This document shows, piece after piece, positions 9,599 to 17,803 of a DNA stretch of 64,000 bases. The notes below the pieces were generated by a model, which saw only the letters and a list, made by a program, of their open reading frames with translations, had not been told where the DNA came from and did no database searches. A program made the translations under genes and the position numbers. Source of the DNA: Prochlorococcus sp. AG-355-J23 (GTDB lineage: Bacteria; Cyanobacteriota; Cyanobacteriia; PCC-6307; Cyanobiaceae); assembly GCA_003278705.1 (NCBI GenBank), contig QCDR01000007.1, positions 1 through 64,000 of the forward strand, read 5' to 3'. Each line of letters begins with the position of its first letter. Positions within the stretch are counted from its first letter, which is position 1.

Positions 9599-10276
9599 AT
9601 GGAATTACCAGAAGCAATTCTTTTTGATTTAGATGGGGTATTACTAGATACAGAACCATTACTAGCTAATGCCTGGTATGAAACCGCAAAAGAATATAAT
9701 TACTATTTATCAAACGATAAATTACTAGAATTAAAAGGAAGAAGAAGAATAGATTGCGCAAAAAAAGTTTTCAAATGGATAAATGAAGAAATCACAATAG
9801 AAGAATTACTCATTACTCAAAAGTTAAAAGTAGATAAAGTACTTACTAAAGCAAAACCTTTTAAAGGAGCAATAGAATTAATCAAATTTTGTATAAATAC
9901 AAAATTACCTATTGCACTAGTAACAAGTAGTAGTAGTGAAAGTTTTAAAATAAAAAGCTCTGCAAATCCCTGGTTAAATTTATTCAATACAAAGGTTCTT
10001 GGAGATGATAAATTCATTTCTGATGGTAAGCCTTCGCCTGATCCTTATTTGAGAGCATTAAAAATATTGGATGTAGATCCAAGGAAATCATGGGTTATAG
10101 AAGACTCATATGCAGGATCTATCTCAGGACTTAAAGCGGAATGTAATTTAATGTTTTTTTCAAAAGATATTGAAATACTAAATAAATTAATAAATGAATT
10201 TAACCAAGAAAAGATTCAAAAAATTAATGATTTATCAGAAATTATTTATTATTTAAAGTTATATAAAGGATTTTAA
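9599..10276 (+). CDS. HAD-superfamily hydrolase (beta-phosphoglucomutase-like)
   Basis: FDLDGVLLDTEP, VTSSS and GKPSPDPYLRAL..VIEDSYAG motifs. Confidence 0.85.
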   Translation: MELPEAILFDLDGVLLDTEPLLANAWYETAKEYNYYLSNDKLLELKGRRRIDCAKKVFKWINEEITIEELLITQKLKVDKVLTKAKPFKGAIELIKFCINTKLPIALVTSSSSESFKIKSSANPWLNLFNTKVLGDDKFISDGKPSPDPYLRALKILDVDPRKSWVIEDSYAGSISGLKAECNLMFFSKDIEILNKLINEFNQEKIQKINDLSEIIYYLKLYKGF

Positions 10277-10386
10277 ATCCATCTAATAAATTTGCTAATT
10301 CTTCTAATATTTTTTCCTTAGGTAATTCTTCCAATAAAACAAATAAATGAAACGCTTGATATTAACTCGACCCAAAGACTAAATTA

Positions 10387-10506
10387 ATGGAATTTTTAAA
10401 GGAGCTTTGGCAGAATCATTATGACCCATACCATGCAATTCTTGGTATAGGTGGAATAATATTATTGTTGGTAATTTATAATCGATTACTCAATAAATAT
10501 CATTAA
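10387..10506 (+). CDS. small membrane protein (39 aa)
   Basis: MEFLKELWQNHYDPYHAILGIGGIILLLVIYNRLLNKYH. Confidence 0.5.
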   Translation: MEFLKELWQNHYDPYHAILGIGGIILLLVIYNRLLNKYH

Positions 10507-10523
10507 TCACAAACCATAGTAGA

Positions 10524-10676
10524 TTAAGCAGCATCAGATATATTGTTATTCGTATCTTCAATCTTTTCAATCTCTTTAATCATTTCCTCTAGCCATAAAG
10601 TATTATCTTCTGATCTCTTTTTAAAATAAGAAATCTTAGGTTGATTGATTTCTAATGTCTCATAATCTCCACTCAT
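10524..10676 (-). CDS. hypothetical protein (50 aa)
   Basis: MSGDYETLEINQPKISYFKKRSEDNTLWLEEMIKEIEKIEDTNNNISDAA. Confidence 0.55.
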   Translation of the reverse strand: MSGDYETLEINQPKISYFKKRSEDNTLWLEEMIKEIEKIEDTNNNISDAA

Positions 10677-10832
10677 AAAATTTTCCTAAATTTATAACCA
10701 CTTAAATTTTAGTTTGTTTATTTATTAGTTTTACTAAGGGGAAAATAAGAAAAAATTAATTTATGGTTAATATGAACTAAGACAAATTAAATATTATTTA
10801 TAAAAATATCGGAACACTTAATTTACCTAATG

Positions 10833-11066
10833 CTAACCACCAGTACAGAAACGAACCGCATCAGCTGTTGGCGAACCAGTCGCTTTCATTTCTTCAACAC
10901 ATTCATTAAAGAACTTTGATTCTTTTTTTAATGAGCAAAAGCTTAGTGCAATAGCTACTAAGGCAACAGCTGATACAACTGCTGATCCTAGTTGTATCAC
11001 TCCGTAAGCAAGCATAGCTTTATTCTTTTTAAAATCTTTTTTTGTATCTTTCTTTTTATCAGACAT
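10833..11066 (-). CDS. small membrane protein, GVIQ family (paralog of 12366-12605)
   Basis: MLAYGVIQLGSAVVSAVALVAIALSF; similar to ORF 12366-12605. Confidence 0.6.
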   Translation of the reverse strand: MSDKKKDTKKDFKKNKAMLAYGVIQLGSAVVSAVALVAIALSFCSLKKESKFFNECVEEMKATGSPTADAVRFCTGG

Positions 11067-11362
11067 TTTTTTTAAATTCCGAGCTTATTATATTCAACTA
11101 AATGACTAAACTCCACATAAAGAAAAGGTAAGTTATAAAGTTAAATGTTAAATGTATATTGTTATTCCAATAACCAAATTCTGAAGAGGAAAAGCTCAAA
11201 CTAAAAAGTAGAAAAAGTGATGAGAAAATTAATTAAAAATTTATTTGAAATTAATTATTTTGTGATTGGTTTTTGAAAATAATTTAATTTCTTAAAAATA
11301 ACGTTTTCTTAAATTATTTTTAAATTTCATATGACACAAATATAGATAATTGAATAATCTTA

Positions 11363-11764
11363 ATGCATATTGATGATGCAGTGTTTTTAGAGGATTTATG
11401 CCCTAAGCTCAAATTAAGATTTTGGAGAAAGTCTATTCATACATTTACGAGCAAAAGATGCATATATTGCGGAAAACCTTCAGAATCTATTGATCATATA
11501 TTGCCACGAAGTAAAGGAGGTTTAAACTTAACAGAAAATTGTGTTCCAGCTTGTCTTTCATGCAATGGAGACAAATCAGATGAGAATGTTTTTGATTGGT
11601 ATAGAAAGAAAAAATTTTATGATCCTAGAAGAGCTATAGCTATTAGAGCATGGTTAGATGGAGACTTAATATTATCTATAAGATTATTAGAATGGGCTAA
11701 TAAAGAAATTAAGGAAAATAAAGCAAATTTTGAACAAGAAGAATTAAATCTAGATGCTGCTTAA
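11363..11764 (+). CDS. HNH endonuclease
   Basis: CIYCGK...IDHILPRSKGGLNLTENCVPACLSCNGDKSD. Confidence 0.85.
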   Translation: MHIDDAVFLEDLCPKLKLRFWRKSIHTFTSKRCIYCGKPSESIDHILPRSKGGLNLTENCVPACLSCNGDKSDENVFDWYRKKKFYDPRRAIAIRAWLDGDLILSIRLLEWANKEIKENKANFEQEELNLDAA

Positions 11765-11769
11765 CTAGA

Positions 11770-11802
11770 AAATTTGAGGGAAATTTGAGGGAAATTTGAG
11801 GG
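11770..11802. repeat. 3 x 11-bp tandem repeat AAATTTGAGGG
   Basis: three exact consecutive copies read directly. Confidence 0.9.
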
Positions 11803-12365
11803 GACGCTTATTAAAAACAATACTTTTGTTAGGTTCAATTTTATTTGTTTTAATCCAATTTCAAGAATTTATATTGCTGATTACCTGAAGAAGATATCGT
11901 TATTTTTATTCAGAACAATAAGTGAAAAAGATTTAAATGATTGGTATGAAAAAAGAGATAAATATGAATTACTTGATAAATTAAGCGGGCCTTCTTAATT
12001 GATAGATGAAAAAAAATTTAATGAATATTTTCTTAAAAAGTTTATTGTTTTTGTTTTATAAATATTTAATTTGTTCATATGAAATCAGCTAAATAAGGCG
12101 TCAATATTTAGCCTATAAATTTAAAGTAAGTAACAAAAATTAAGAGGTAATTAATTTAAAAATAAATTTGTTTAAAGAAAGACAAGATGCTTAAAAATTT
12201 AGAGAAGCTATTAATTTTTAGGTCAATATAAATTATTTGTTGAAAATATTAAGATTTCTTGATTCGAACGACTTATCAAAATGAGTAAATTTACTAACTG
12301 ACAAATTAATTTTTTTGCTTATTATTAAAATTAACTTAAGAAAAATTTAAGTAAAAGTTAAGATT

Positions 12366-12605
12366 ATGGCAAAATCAAAAGTAAAGAGAAAAAAAGCTAT
12401 TTTATCTCTAAAAACTCCAACTATTCTGGCAGATGGAGTTATCCAGTTCAGTACAATAGTAACTTCTATAACACTTGTTTTTTTAACAGTTGGATTTTAT
12501 TCAGCTTCTAATCAAGCTAATAATTTAAATAAAAACTTAGAAAGAATTACTTCACAAAATTCAGTAAATATGAGTGCTGGAAATTATTGCGATTTAGCTC
12601 TTTGA
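12366..12605 (+). CDS. small membrane protein, GVIQ family
   Basis: ILADGVIQFSTIVTSITLVFLTVGF; paralog of 10833-11066. Confidence 0.55.
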   Translation: MAKSKVKRKKAILSLKTPTILADGVIQFSTIVTSITLVFLTVGFYSASNQANNLNKNLERITSQNSVNMSAGNYCDLAL

Positions 12606-12718
12606 TAATTAAACTTTAGTGCTTAATGCCTTAAAAATTTATATCAAAAAATTTACTTTTGCTATGCCAGAATCAGAGAGATAAAACAATAAAGAAATGC
12701 ATTAACTCTGCAAGGAAA

Positions 12719-12919
12719 TTAAAAAAAAGAAGAAATCATCATTTGTTTATATTTTGAGGAACCAATAACTAAATTTAAACTTGATATCTTATGGAATTTT
12801 TTATGCGTAAAATTACAAAATTCATTTTCATCTGAATAGTTAATTAAATCAACTGAATTAATATTTGAATCAAACCACAGGTCATATTCTATGTAATTTG
12901 GCTCTGCAAAATAAGTCAT
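12719..12919 (-). CDS. hypothetical YFAEPN-family small protein
   Basis: MTYFAEPNYIEYDLWFDSNINSVDLINYSDENEF; paralog of 18344-18532. Confidence 0.6.
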   Translation of the reverse strand: MTYFAEPNYIEYDLWFDSNINSVDLINYSDENEFCNFTHKKFHKISSLNLVIGSSKYKQMMISSFF

Positions 12920-13251
12920 ACCAAATTTATTTCAAAAAGAAAAAGCTTCTCTATTTCGTGTGAGGAGAATATAGAAGTTAATTTCACTTTAAAAGATTTA
13001 ATGAACTCTTCTTTAAGAATTAAATAAGATACGAATAAGAAAAAATAAAATATTTTTTTAATTTAAAAAAATGATTAGTTTACTTTTTGCATACTATAAA
13101 AAATTGCATCCAAGGCCACTGCTTTGCTTTAGAAGAATTGAATGCATAATTAGAATCACATTTTAAAGTTATAAGCAAGTTATGAATTGTTTAAAAGAAA
13201 AAAAACAAAAAGAAAGGAATTTTTGAAAGTTATATTTTTAATAAAAAGTAA

Positions 13252-13596
13252 TTATCTAATTTGTGTTTTTGCTTCTAAACCTATTAATTTCATAAGGACT
13301 TTTGCATTACTTGCAACTGCAGAATATTGTTTTTCTTGCATTGCTTTATGCATAGCAGTTTCTAGAGTACATACTAATTTCGCTGTCATTTCAGGGCGAT
13401 TTAAGTCCCCTTCCTCAATATCATCTTTCAGCAAAAGATAAGCATTAGAAGTGATCTGCCTGGCTCTTCTTCTTGAGATTCCATATTTTGCGGCAACAAA
13501 GGAAGTAATAGATGAATAGGCTTGTCCTTCAGCAACTAATTCAGCAGCATGTGCAACTCTTAATTCGGTTTCTTGTTTAGTTGCTCTTTTAGTCAT
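13252..13596 (-). CDS. HTH protein, possibly terminase-small-subunit-like
   Basis: 114 aa; AEGQAYSSITSFVAAKYGISRRRARQITSNAY HTH-like segment plus helical C-terminus. Confidence 0.5.
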   Translation of the reverse strand: MTKRATKQETELRVAHAAELVAEGQAYSSITSFVAAKYGISRRRARQITSNAYLLLKDDIEEGDLNRPEMTAKLVCTLETAMHKAMQEKQYSAVASNAKVLMKLIGLEAKTQIR

Positions 13597-13736
13597 TACT
13601 ACTTGGTTTGCCTATCCTTGCATCTAGCTCTTGCTCAAAAACAGACATTAAGTAGGTTTAACTATTGTATTTATAGCATTAAATATTATAGATTTGTAGA
13701 ATAAATTCAGTTCTAACAAGGGTTTATAGCTTAGCT

Positions 13737-13793
13737 TACCCTAATCTTAATTAACATTTTATGTTCGTCTGAATGTAATTAAAGATTAGGGTA
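13737..13793. repeat. inverted repeat / long hairpin
   Basis: TACCCTAATCTT (13737-13748) and AAGATTAGGGTA (13782-13793), exact 12-bp arms. Confidence 0.8.
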
Positions 13794-13933
13794 GAACTAT
13801 TTATACAACATGAAACTAGCCCTTCCCTTGAGGGGATTATTCTCTTCGCACTAGTTATCGCACTAATTAGTTAACGCTTAGTAATATTTACCCCTAAACT
13901 TCAGTTATACCAATAGTTTTGAAATACTTTTGA

Positions 13934-13980
13934 TTCCCTTGGTAAGGGAGAGGTCTCGGGTTCAAGTCCCGACGAGGGCA
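13934..13980 (+). pseudogene. partial tRNA-Thr(GGT): anticodon arm to 3' end only
   Basis: TTCCC-TTGGTAA-GGGAG anticodon arm, AGGTC, TCGGG-TTCAAGT-CCCGA T-arm, CGAGGGC-A acceptor 3' strand; no D-arm or matching 5' acceptor strand upstream. Confidence 0.85.
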
Positions 13981-13992
13981 CTCGCGGGATAG

Positions 13993-14220
13993 CATGTTTT
14001 CAGAGATAACCACTATCGCACAAAAGGATCCGCCAGAAATGGGTATGACAAAGCAAATAAGAAAGCAGATTTAAATAATCTTAGATTTCATGATTTAAGA
14101 CATATAGCAATCAGCCGCATGTGGGGTTATGGAATGAATGCTCTGGAAATAAGTGCTTGCAGCGGTCACAAAGATTTAAAAATGTTGATGAGATATAGTC
14201 ACTATTTTCTCAGCGAGTAA
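13993..14220 (+). pseudogene. tyrosine recombinase/integrase C-terminal catalytic fragment
   Basis: frame reads HVFRDNHYRTKGSARNGYDKANKKADLNNLRFHDLRHIAISRMWGYGMNALEISACSGHKDLKMLMRYSHYFLSE*; HDLRH, SGHKD, YSHY catalytic boxes; in-frame TAG just upstream and no N-terminal part. Confidence 0.85.
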
Positions 14221-14222
14221 AA

Positions 14223-14242
14223 TAGTCCCCCAGGGGGGACTA
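14223..14242. repeat. palindrome TAGTCCCCC-AG-GGGGGACTA region after recombinase fragment
   Basis: TAGTCCCCCAGGGGGGACTA, 9-bp arms. Confidence 0.75.
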
Positions 14243-14371
14243 ATACCAAATCATTGTCCTATAAAACAGATAAATTAATTTTCTCTAAAATTTATAAGGC
14301 CTGAAATCATTCAAATTAAACTTTAAGATAGGTTGAGATTTTATAAGATAATTTGGTACTAAAGATGGATT

Positions 14372-14566
14372 ATGCATCTCCAAATCACTTTTAGATACTT
14401 TCAGTTTCTTGCAGCGACCATGAATTATGGTCTAGGTTCTGATGATCCAGAAGAGTTGGCCTACTACTACTACAAAATCAGAAAAAAGATGGATGATATG
14501 AAAAAAGAACCAGTTAAAAAAGGGATACCCCTTAATTGGGATAGCCCCGAAGGATTGGATAAATGA
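14372..14566 (+). CDS. hypothetical protein (64 aa or shorter)
   Basis: MNYGLGSDDPEELAYYYYKIRKKMDDMKKEPVKKGIPLNWDSPEGLDK; ATGA overlap with next ORF. Confidence 0.55.
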   Translation: MHLQITFRYFQFLAATMNYGLGSDDPEELAYYYYKIRKKMDDMKKEPVKKGIPLNWDSPEGLDK

Positions 14567-14649
14567 ACCTGAATACTTTTTTATTAATTGATGGCAGTCT
14601 CATGCTTATTGGTCTGCCTTTACTAATAATTCTTAAAGGCAAAAATTGA
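14563..14649 (+). CDS. single-TM micro-protein (28 aa)
   Basis: MNLNTFLLIDGSLMLIGLPLLIILKGKN; overlaps upstream stop by 4 nt. Confidence 0.45.
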   Translation: MNLNTFLLIDGSLMLIGLPLLIILKGKN

Positions 14650-14791
14650 TCAAAGTTTCATACATTTTACCCATATTTAAATTCAATTGTTGATCCTCTA
14701 TCCGTATAAGGGAGTTCCTTAAACCGTACATATTTATTAATCGAATGGCCTCTCTAAATAGTTAGAACATGATTGTAGTCGTCATGAGCAA

Positions 14792-14929
14792 ATGTCTACC
14801 AAATCCACTCTAAAAGAAGATCATCAATCTGAGATTGAAGAAAGATCAGAAGAAGAACTTCTTGAGGAAGAAATCAGGAATCAGCAAACATTGGATAGCT
14901 TTGTTGAATCTGATAAGAACTGGAGCTGA
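14792..14929 (+). CDS. acidic hypothetical protein (45 aa)
   Basis: MSTKSTLKEDHQSEIEERSEEELLEEEIRNQQTLDSFVESDKNWS. Confidence 0.5.
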   Translation: MSTKSTLKEDHQSEIEERSEEELLEEEIRNQQTLDSFVESDKNWS

Positions 14930-14956
14930 TCAAAACTTATTTATTAGGAGAAAGTT

Positions 14957-15142
14957 ATGAACTTAAAAAGATCACCATTCTCAATCTTGAATAAAGAGAG
15001 TAGAGAAATTGACTATATCAAAGGAGTATATAAGAGAAAAATTCAAGCTGAAATTGAATCTTATAAAGATACCGAAGATGAAGATAAGAGAGATACAATC
15101 CAAGCTCAAGATATATTGATGCTTGATAGGATCTCAATTTAG
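14957..15142 (+). CDS. hypothetical protein; C-terminus shared with 6998-7252
   Basis: ends DTIQAQDILMLDRISI; preceded by AGGAG-type RBS (ttattaggagaaagtt). Confidence 0.6.
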   Translation: MNLKRSPFSILNKESREIDYIKGVYKRKIQAEIESYKDTEDEDKRDTIQAQDILMLDRISI

Positions 15143-15441
15143 TTATTATTTTTTTTCTTCTTCTTATCCTTTTTTTTCATCTTTACCTTTTCATAAACCT
15201 CATCAGCCTTCTGTTCAATACTGTCCAGCTTATTTGAAAGTTCCTTTAAAGTTTCTGCTTTTCCCTCGTTAACTACTGTATTTTTTAGCTCAATAATCTT
15301 AACTGGCTCTCTTTTAACTACAGTATCTTTTGTCTCTTCAATTTTAATTCCAAACTTACCTTTAATAAAATTGGTTATAAAAATAAGAACAGGAACATGA
15401 GCTAAACCGCCTATTACTATTCTTGTTTCTGAATAAGCCAT
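15139..15441 (-). CDS. hypothetical protein, N-terminal hydrophobic, Lys-rich C-terminus
   Basis: MAYSETRIVIGGLAHVPVLIFITNFIKG...MKKKDKKKKKNNN. Confidence 0.55.
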   Translation of the reverse strand: MAYSETRIVIGGLAHVPVLIFITNFIKGKFGIKIEETKDTVVKREPVKIIELKNTVVNEGKAETLKELSNKLDSIEQKADEVYEKVKMKKKDKKKKKNNN

Positions 15442-15582
15442 TTTATAGTTAAAAAGAACTGAGATATTTAAGCATGAATTTAATTTTTAAATTCCTTTTA
15501 TTAAGCCAATAAACATTAATAATCATTTCTTGATTCGTAGATCAAAAATCTTGCTATTAATTAAGTAGAGACTTTTTTTTAA

Positions 15583-15672
15583 ATGCCATTAGACGTATTT
15601 CTAATGAACATGTGTGTTGTAGTTATAGCATTGCTTATCAGAAGAGAAATCAAACTTAAGAAGGCTAGATAG
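15583..15672 (+). CDS. single-TM micro-protein (29 aa)
   Basis: MPLDVFLMNMCVVVIALLIRREIKLKKAR. Confidence 0.4.
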   Translation: MPLDVFLMNMCVVVIALLIRREIKLKKAR

Positions 15673-15675
15673 ATT

Positions 15676-15795
15676 ATGAAGACACAAATTTTAAAAGAGC
15701 ATTACATTCCAAATATCCATGCTATTACTATTTTACTAATGCTTCTTCTATGTCTATGGTTACCTCTAGCACTCAGATTCTTATTAATAATTTAG
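15676..15795 (+). CDS. single-TM micro-protein (39 aa)
   Basis: MKTQILKEHYIPNIHAITILLMLLLCLWLPLALRFLLII. Confidence 0.4.
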   Translation: MKTQILKEHYIPNIHAITILLMLLLCLWLPLALRFLLII

Positions 15796-15823
15796 TCGAA
15801 TTAAATAGTTAATACTCTTATCC

Positions 15824-16258
15824 TTAAACTCTGCTAAATCCTAATTTTGTTTTAAAGATCTTATATGGAACTCCTGTTCCGTTCATGGCTTCAATAACTT
15901 TATCTCCCACAGTTCCGTAAAATTCAACAGAAAGATCAGTTCCCAGTTCAGCATGAGCCTCAAGATAAACACCTAATGCTGGATTAGCTAAATGAGCTAG
16001 TAAAGCATCATCATTTTTATAAACTTCTGACCATACGAAACGAAGAGGGTCTTCAGGATCTTGATCAAAAGTGTGATGGAGCATTCCTGGTTCCTCAGCT
16101 TCAACAGCTTTATCAGTCTTATCTGCAATTTCTAAGTATTCTGCAACCTTATCTTCCTTAACTTTAAGTTTTGCAAGAAGCATAAATGGAGTATCTGATC
16201 CAAAAATAGACATAAAAAAAAGACTCTTGCGAGTCTGAGTGATGGGGATTTCTATCAT
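15824..16258 (-). CDS. antibiotic biosynthesis monooxygenase (ABM)-like protein; true start probably near 16213 (MSIFGSD)
   Basis: LLAKLKVKEDKVAEYLEIADKTDKAVEAEEPGMLHHTF...FVWSEVYKNDDALLAHL typical ABM pattern. Confidence 0.8.
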   Translation of the reverse strand: MIEIPITQTRKSLFFMSIFGSDTPFMLLAKLKVKEDKVAEYLEIADKTDKAVEAEEPGMLHHTFDQDPEDPLRFVWSEVYKNDDALLAHLANPALGVYLEAHAELGTDLSVEFYGTVGDKVIEAMNGTGVPYKIFKTKLGFSRV

Positions 16259-16381
16259 GACAAATTAATTAGATACAAACAACTCCATCAATAGTTAATT
16301 TTTATTACTTACAAACACCATATGTAGTGCTAGGATTTTAAAAAAGGCTGGGTGATGGGGATTATCCCGCTTTTTGATTGG

Positions 16382-16403
16382 GGCGAAACTAACGCCTTTT
16401 TTT
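16382..16403 (+). terminator. rho-independent-type hairpin plus T-tract
   Basis: GGCG-AAACTAA-CGCC-TTTTTTT. Confidence 0.6.
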
Positions 16404-16547
16404 ATGGGTATAACTTTTTAATAGCTTCTTGTTGTTCTTGTTTTTTTATTTCTTCAGCATCATAAACAGGACAAGTATTCTGATTTAGTGATGAGAAAAA
16501 AACACTTTTTTTAAAACGTTTGAATATAGGAGTCAATAGTAAAATTT

Positions 16548-17051
16548 TCATTTTTTATATTTGCTTAATTGCTCAAACATACTTAAATACTGCAGAGGAA
16601 ACACGCTGGTTAAACTTTCTATTCTCTCTTCATCTAATACAACACCCTCTGGTAATTTTTTTACTAACTTTGGAATAGCTTTTTTTGTTTCTTCTTTGCA
16701 GAAGTTAATTCTATAAGTAGCTTCTTTTTTTATATTCTTTTTAATTAATCCATCTTTTTTAAGCATTGATTTTAAATCAAGATTATTTCCTTTCAGAAGA
16801 GCAATTAAAACAGTATCTGCAATTTTTAAAGCTTCCGCAGGTTCTTTATCTTTGTTTATTCCAAATATCCATGTACAGGCACCAACTCCTAATGCTCTTG
16901 CAATACAATCATCATTTCCAATTTCAACACAAGGTAATCTAAAAGACTCTTCAATTTTTTTTACATCATATCCATTCTTTCCTTCTGGAAAACCAGCTTT
17001 AGCAGAAAAAGGAAATAAAAATAATATTGCAGCAAGAATTATTCGTTTCAC
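16548..17051 (-). CDS. secreted/periplasmic hypothetical protein
   Basis: signal peptide MKRIILAAILFLFPFSAKAG; Cys residues in mature part. Confidence 0.65.
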   Translation of the reverse strand: MKRIILAAILFLFPFSAKAGFPEGKNGYDVKKIEESFRLPCVEIGNDDCIARALGVGACTWIFGINKDKEPAEALKIADTVLIALLKGNNLDLKSMLKKDGLIKKNIKKEATYRINFCKEETKKAIPKLVKKLPEGVVLDEERIESLTSVFPLQYLSMFEQLSKYKK

Positions 17052-17330
17052 TTAAAAATAACTGGAAATAGCCGTTGAATCATAAATATGACCGGCACTC
17101 TCAATTAGTGGTTTCACTTCTGGATCTTCAAACATAGCTATTGATTTACCTTCTTCACCCTGCTCAATAAGAATTACACTTGTTGGATCATCTTTCTTTA
17201 CACCTTTGTATAAGCAAATAATTCCATGCTCTTTATTCATTTGTATATTTTCTTCGCTGTCATAAACCGCAGCCCATTCTTCAAAAGGGACGCTAATTTT
17301 AAATGTGAAAACGGTAGTTTCAAGAGACAT
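17052..17330 (-). CDS. DUF3764-family small protein
   Basis: TVFTFKISVPFEEWAAVYDSEENIQMNKEHGIICLYKGVKKDDPTSVILIEQ; paralog of 6098-6403. Confidence 0.75.
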   Translation of the reverse strand: MSLETTVFTFKISVPFEEWAAVYDSEENIQMNKEHGIICLYKGVKKDDPTSVILIEQGEEGKSIAMFEDPEVKPLIESAGHIYDSTAISSYF

Positions 17331-17377
17331 AATAAGAGGAATCTAGTAGATCCCTATTCTAGACAGACTGTCAATAA

Positions 17378-17725
17378 TCAAGAAAAAACTGGTGGATAAG
17401 GTGTTTGTCCATTCATTAATGATATGTCAATTGGTTTACAAATATTCATCAGAGCATCTTGTCCGAAACCTGGGCCAGAGGGACCGTCTATAAACTCCTG
17501 AAACTCCTCAGCTGAAATACCCTCTTTTACTTCCCAAAAACAATATACAGGACCAGTTTTAGTTACGGCATTTGCGGAATGGTTAAAAAATCCTTTTTCT
17601 TTATTAGCTGCTACCGCATCATCCCATCCACCACCTGGTGACATTGCCGCATAAGCTGTTTCCCACCATTTTTCAGCTTTTCCTGCCTTAAATTCATGAT
17701 GAACAATATAAAAAGTTGATGCCAT
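17378..17725 (-). CDS. ABM-like small protein, hypothetical
   Basis: FYIVHHEFKAGKAEKWWETAYAAM...FWEVKEGISAEEFQEFIDGPSG. Confidence 0.65.
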   Translation of the reverse strand: MASTFYIVHHEFKAGKAEKWWETAYAAMSPGGGWDDAVAANKEKGFFNHSANAVTKTGPVYCFWEVKEGISAEEFQEFIDGPSGPGFGQDALMNICKPIDISLMNGQTPYPPVFS

Positions 17726-17803
17726 AAAAATAATATTTGAGCTGATAATAAAGTTACTTGATATAAGTAAAGGGAAGATTAATTTATTTTGAATTGCTAA
17801 ATA

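Noticed and set aside
13187-13441. Plus-strand ORF of 84 aa
   Set aside because: Overlaps antisense the better-supported HTH/TerS-like ORF; composition looks non-coding
13815-13881. Frame reading TSPSLEGIILFALVIALIS* (hydrophobic stretch)
   Set aside because: No convincing start codon; could be a decayed gene, not supported as a CDS
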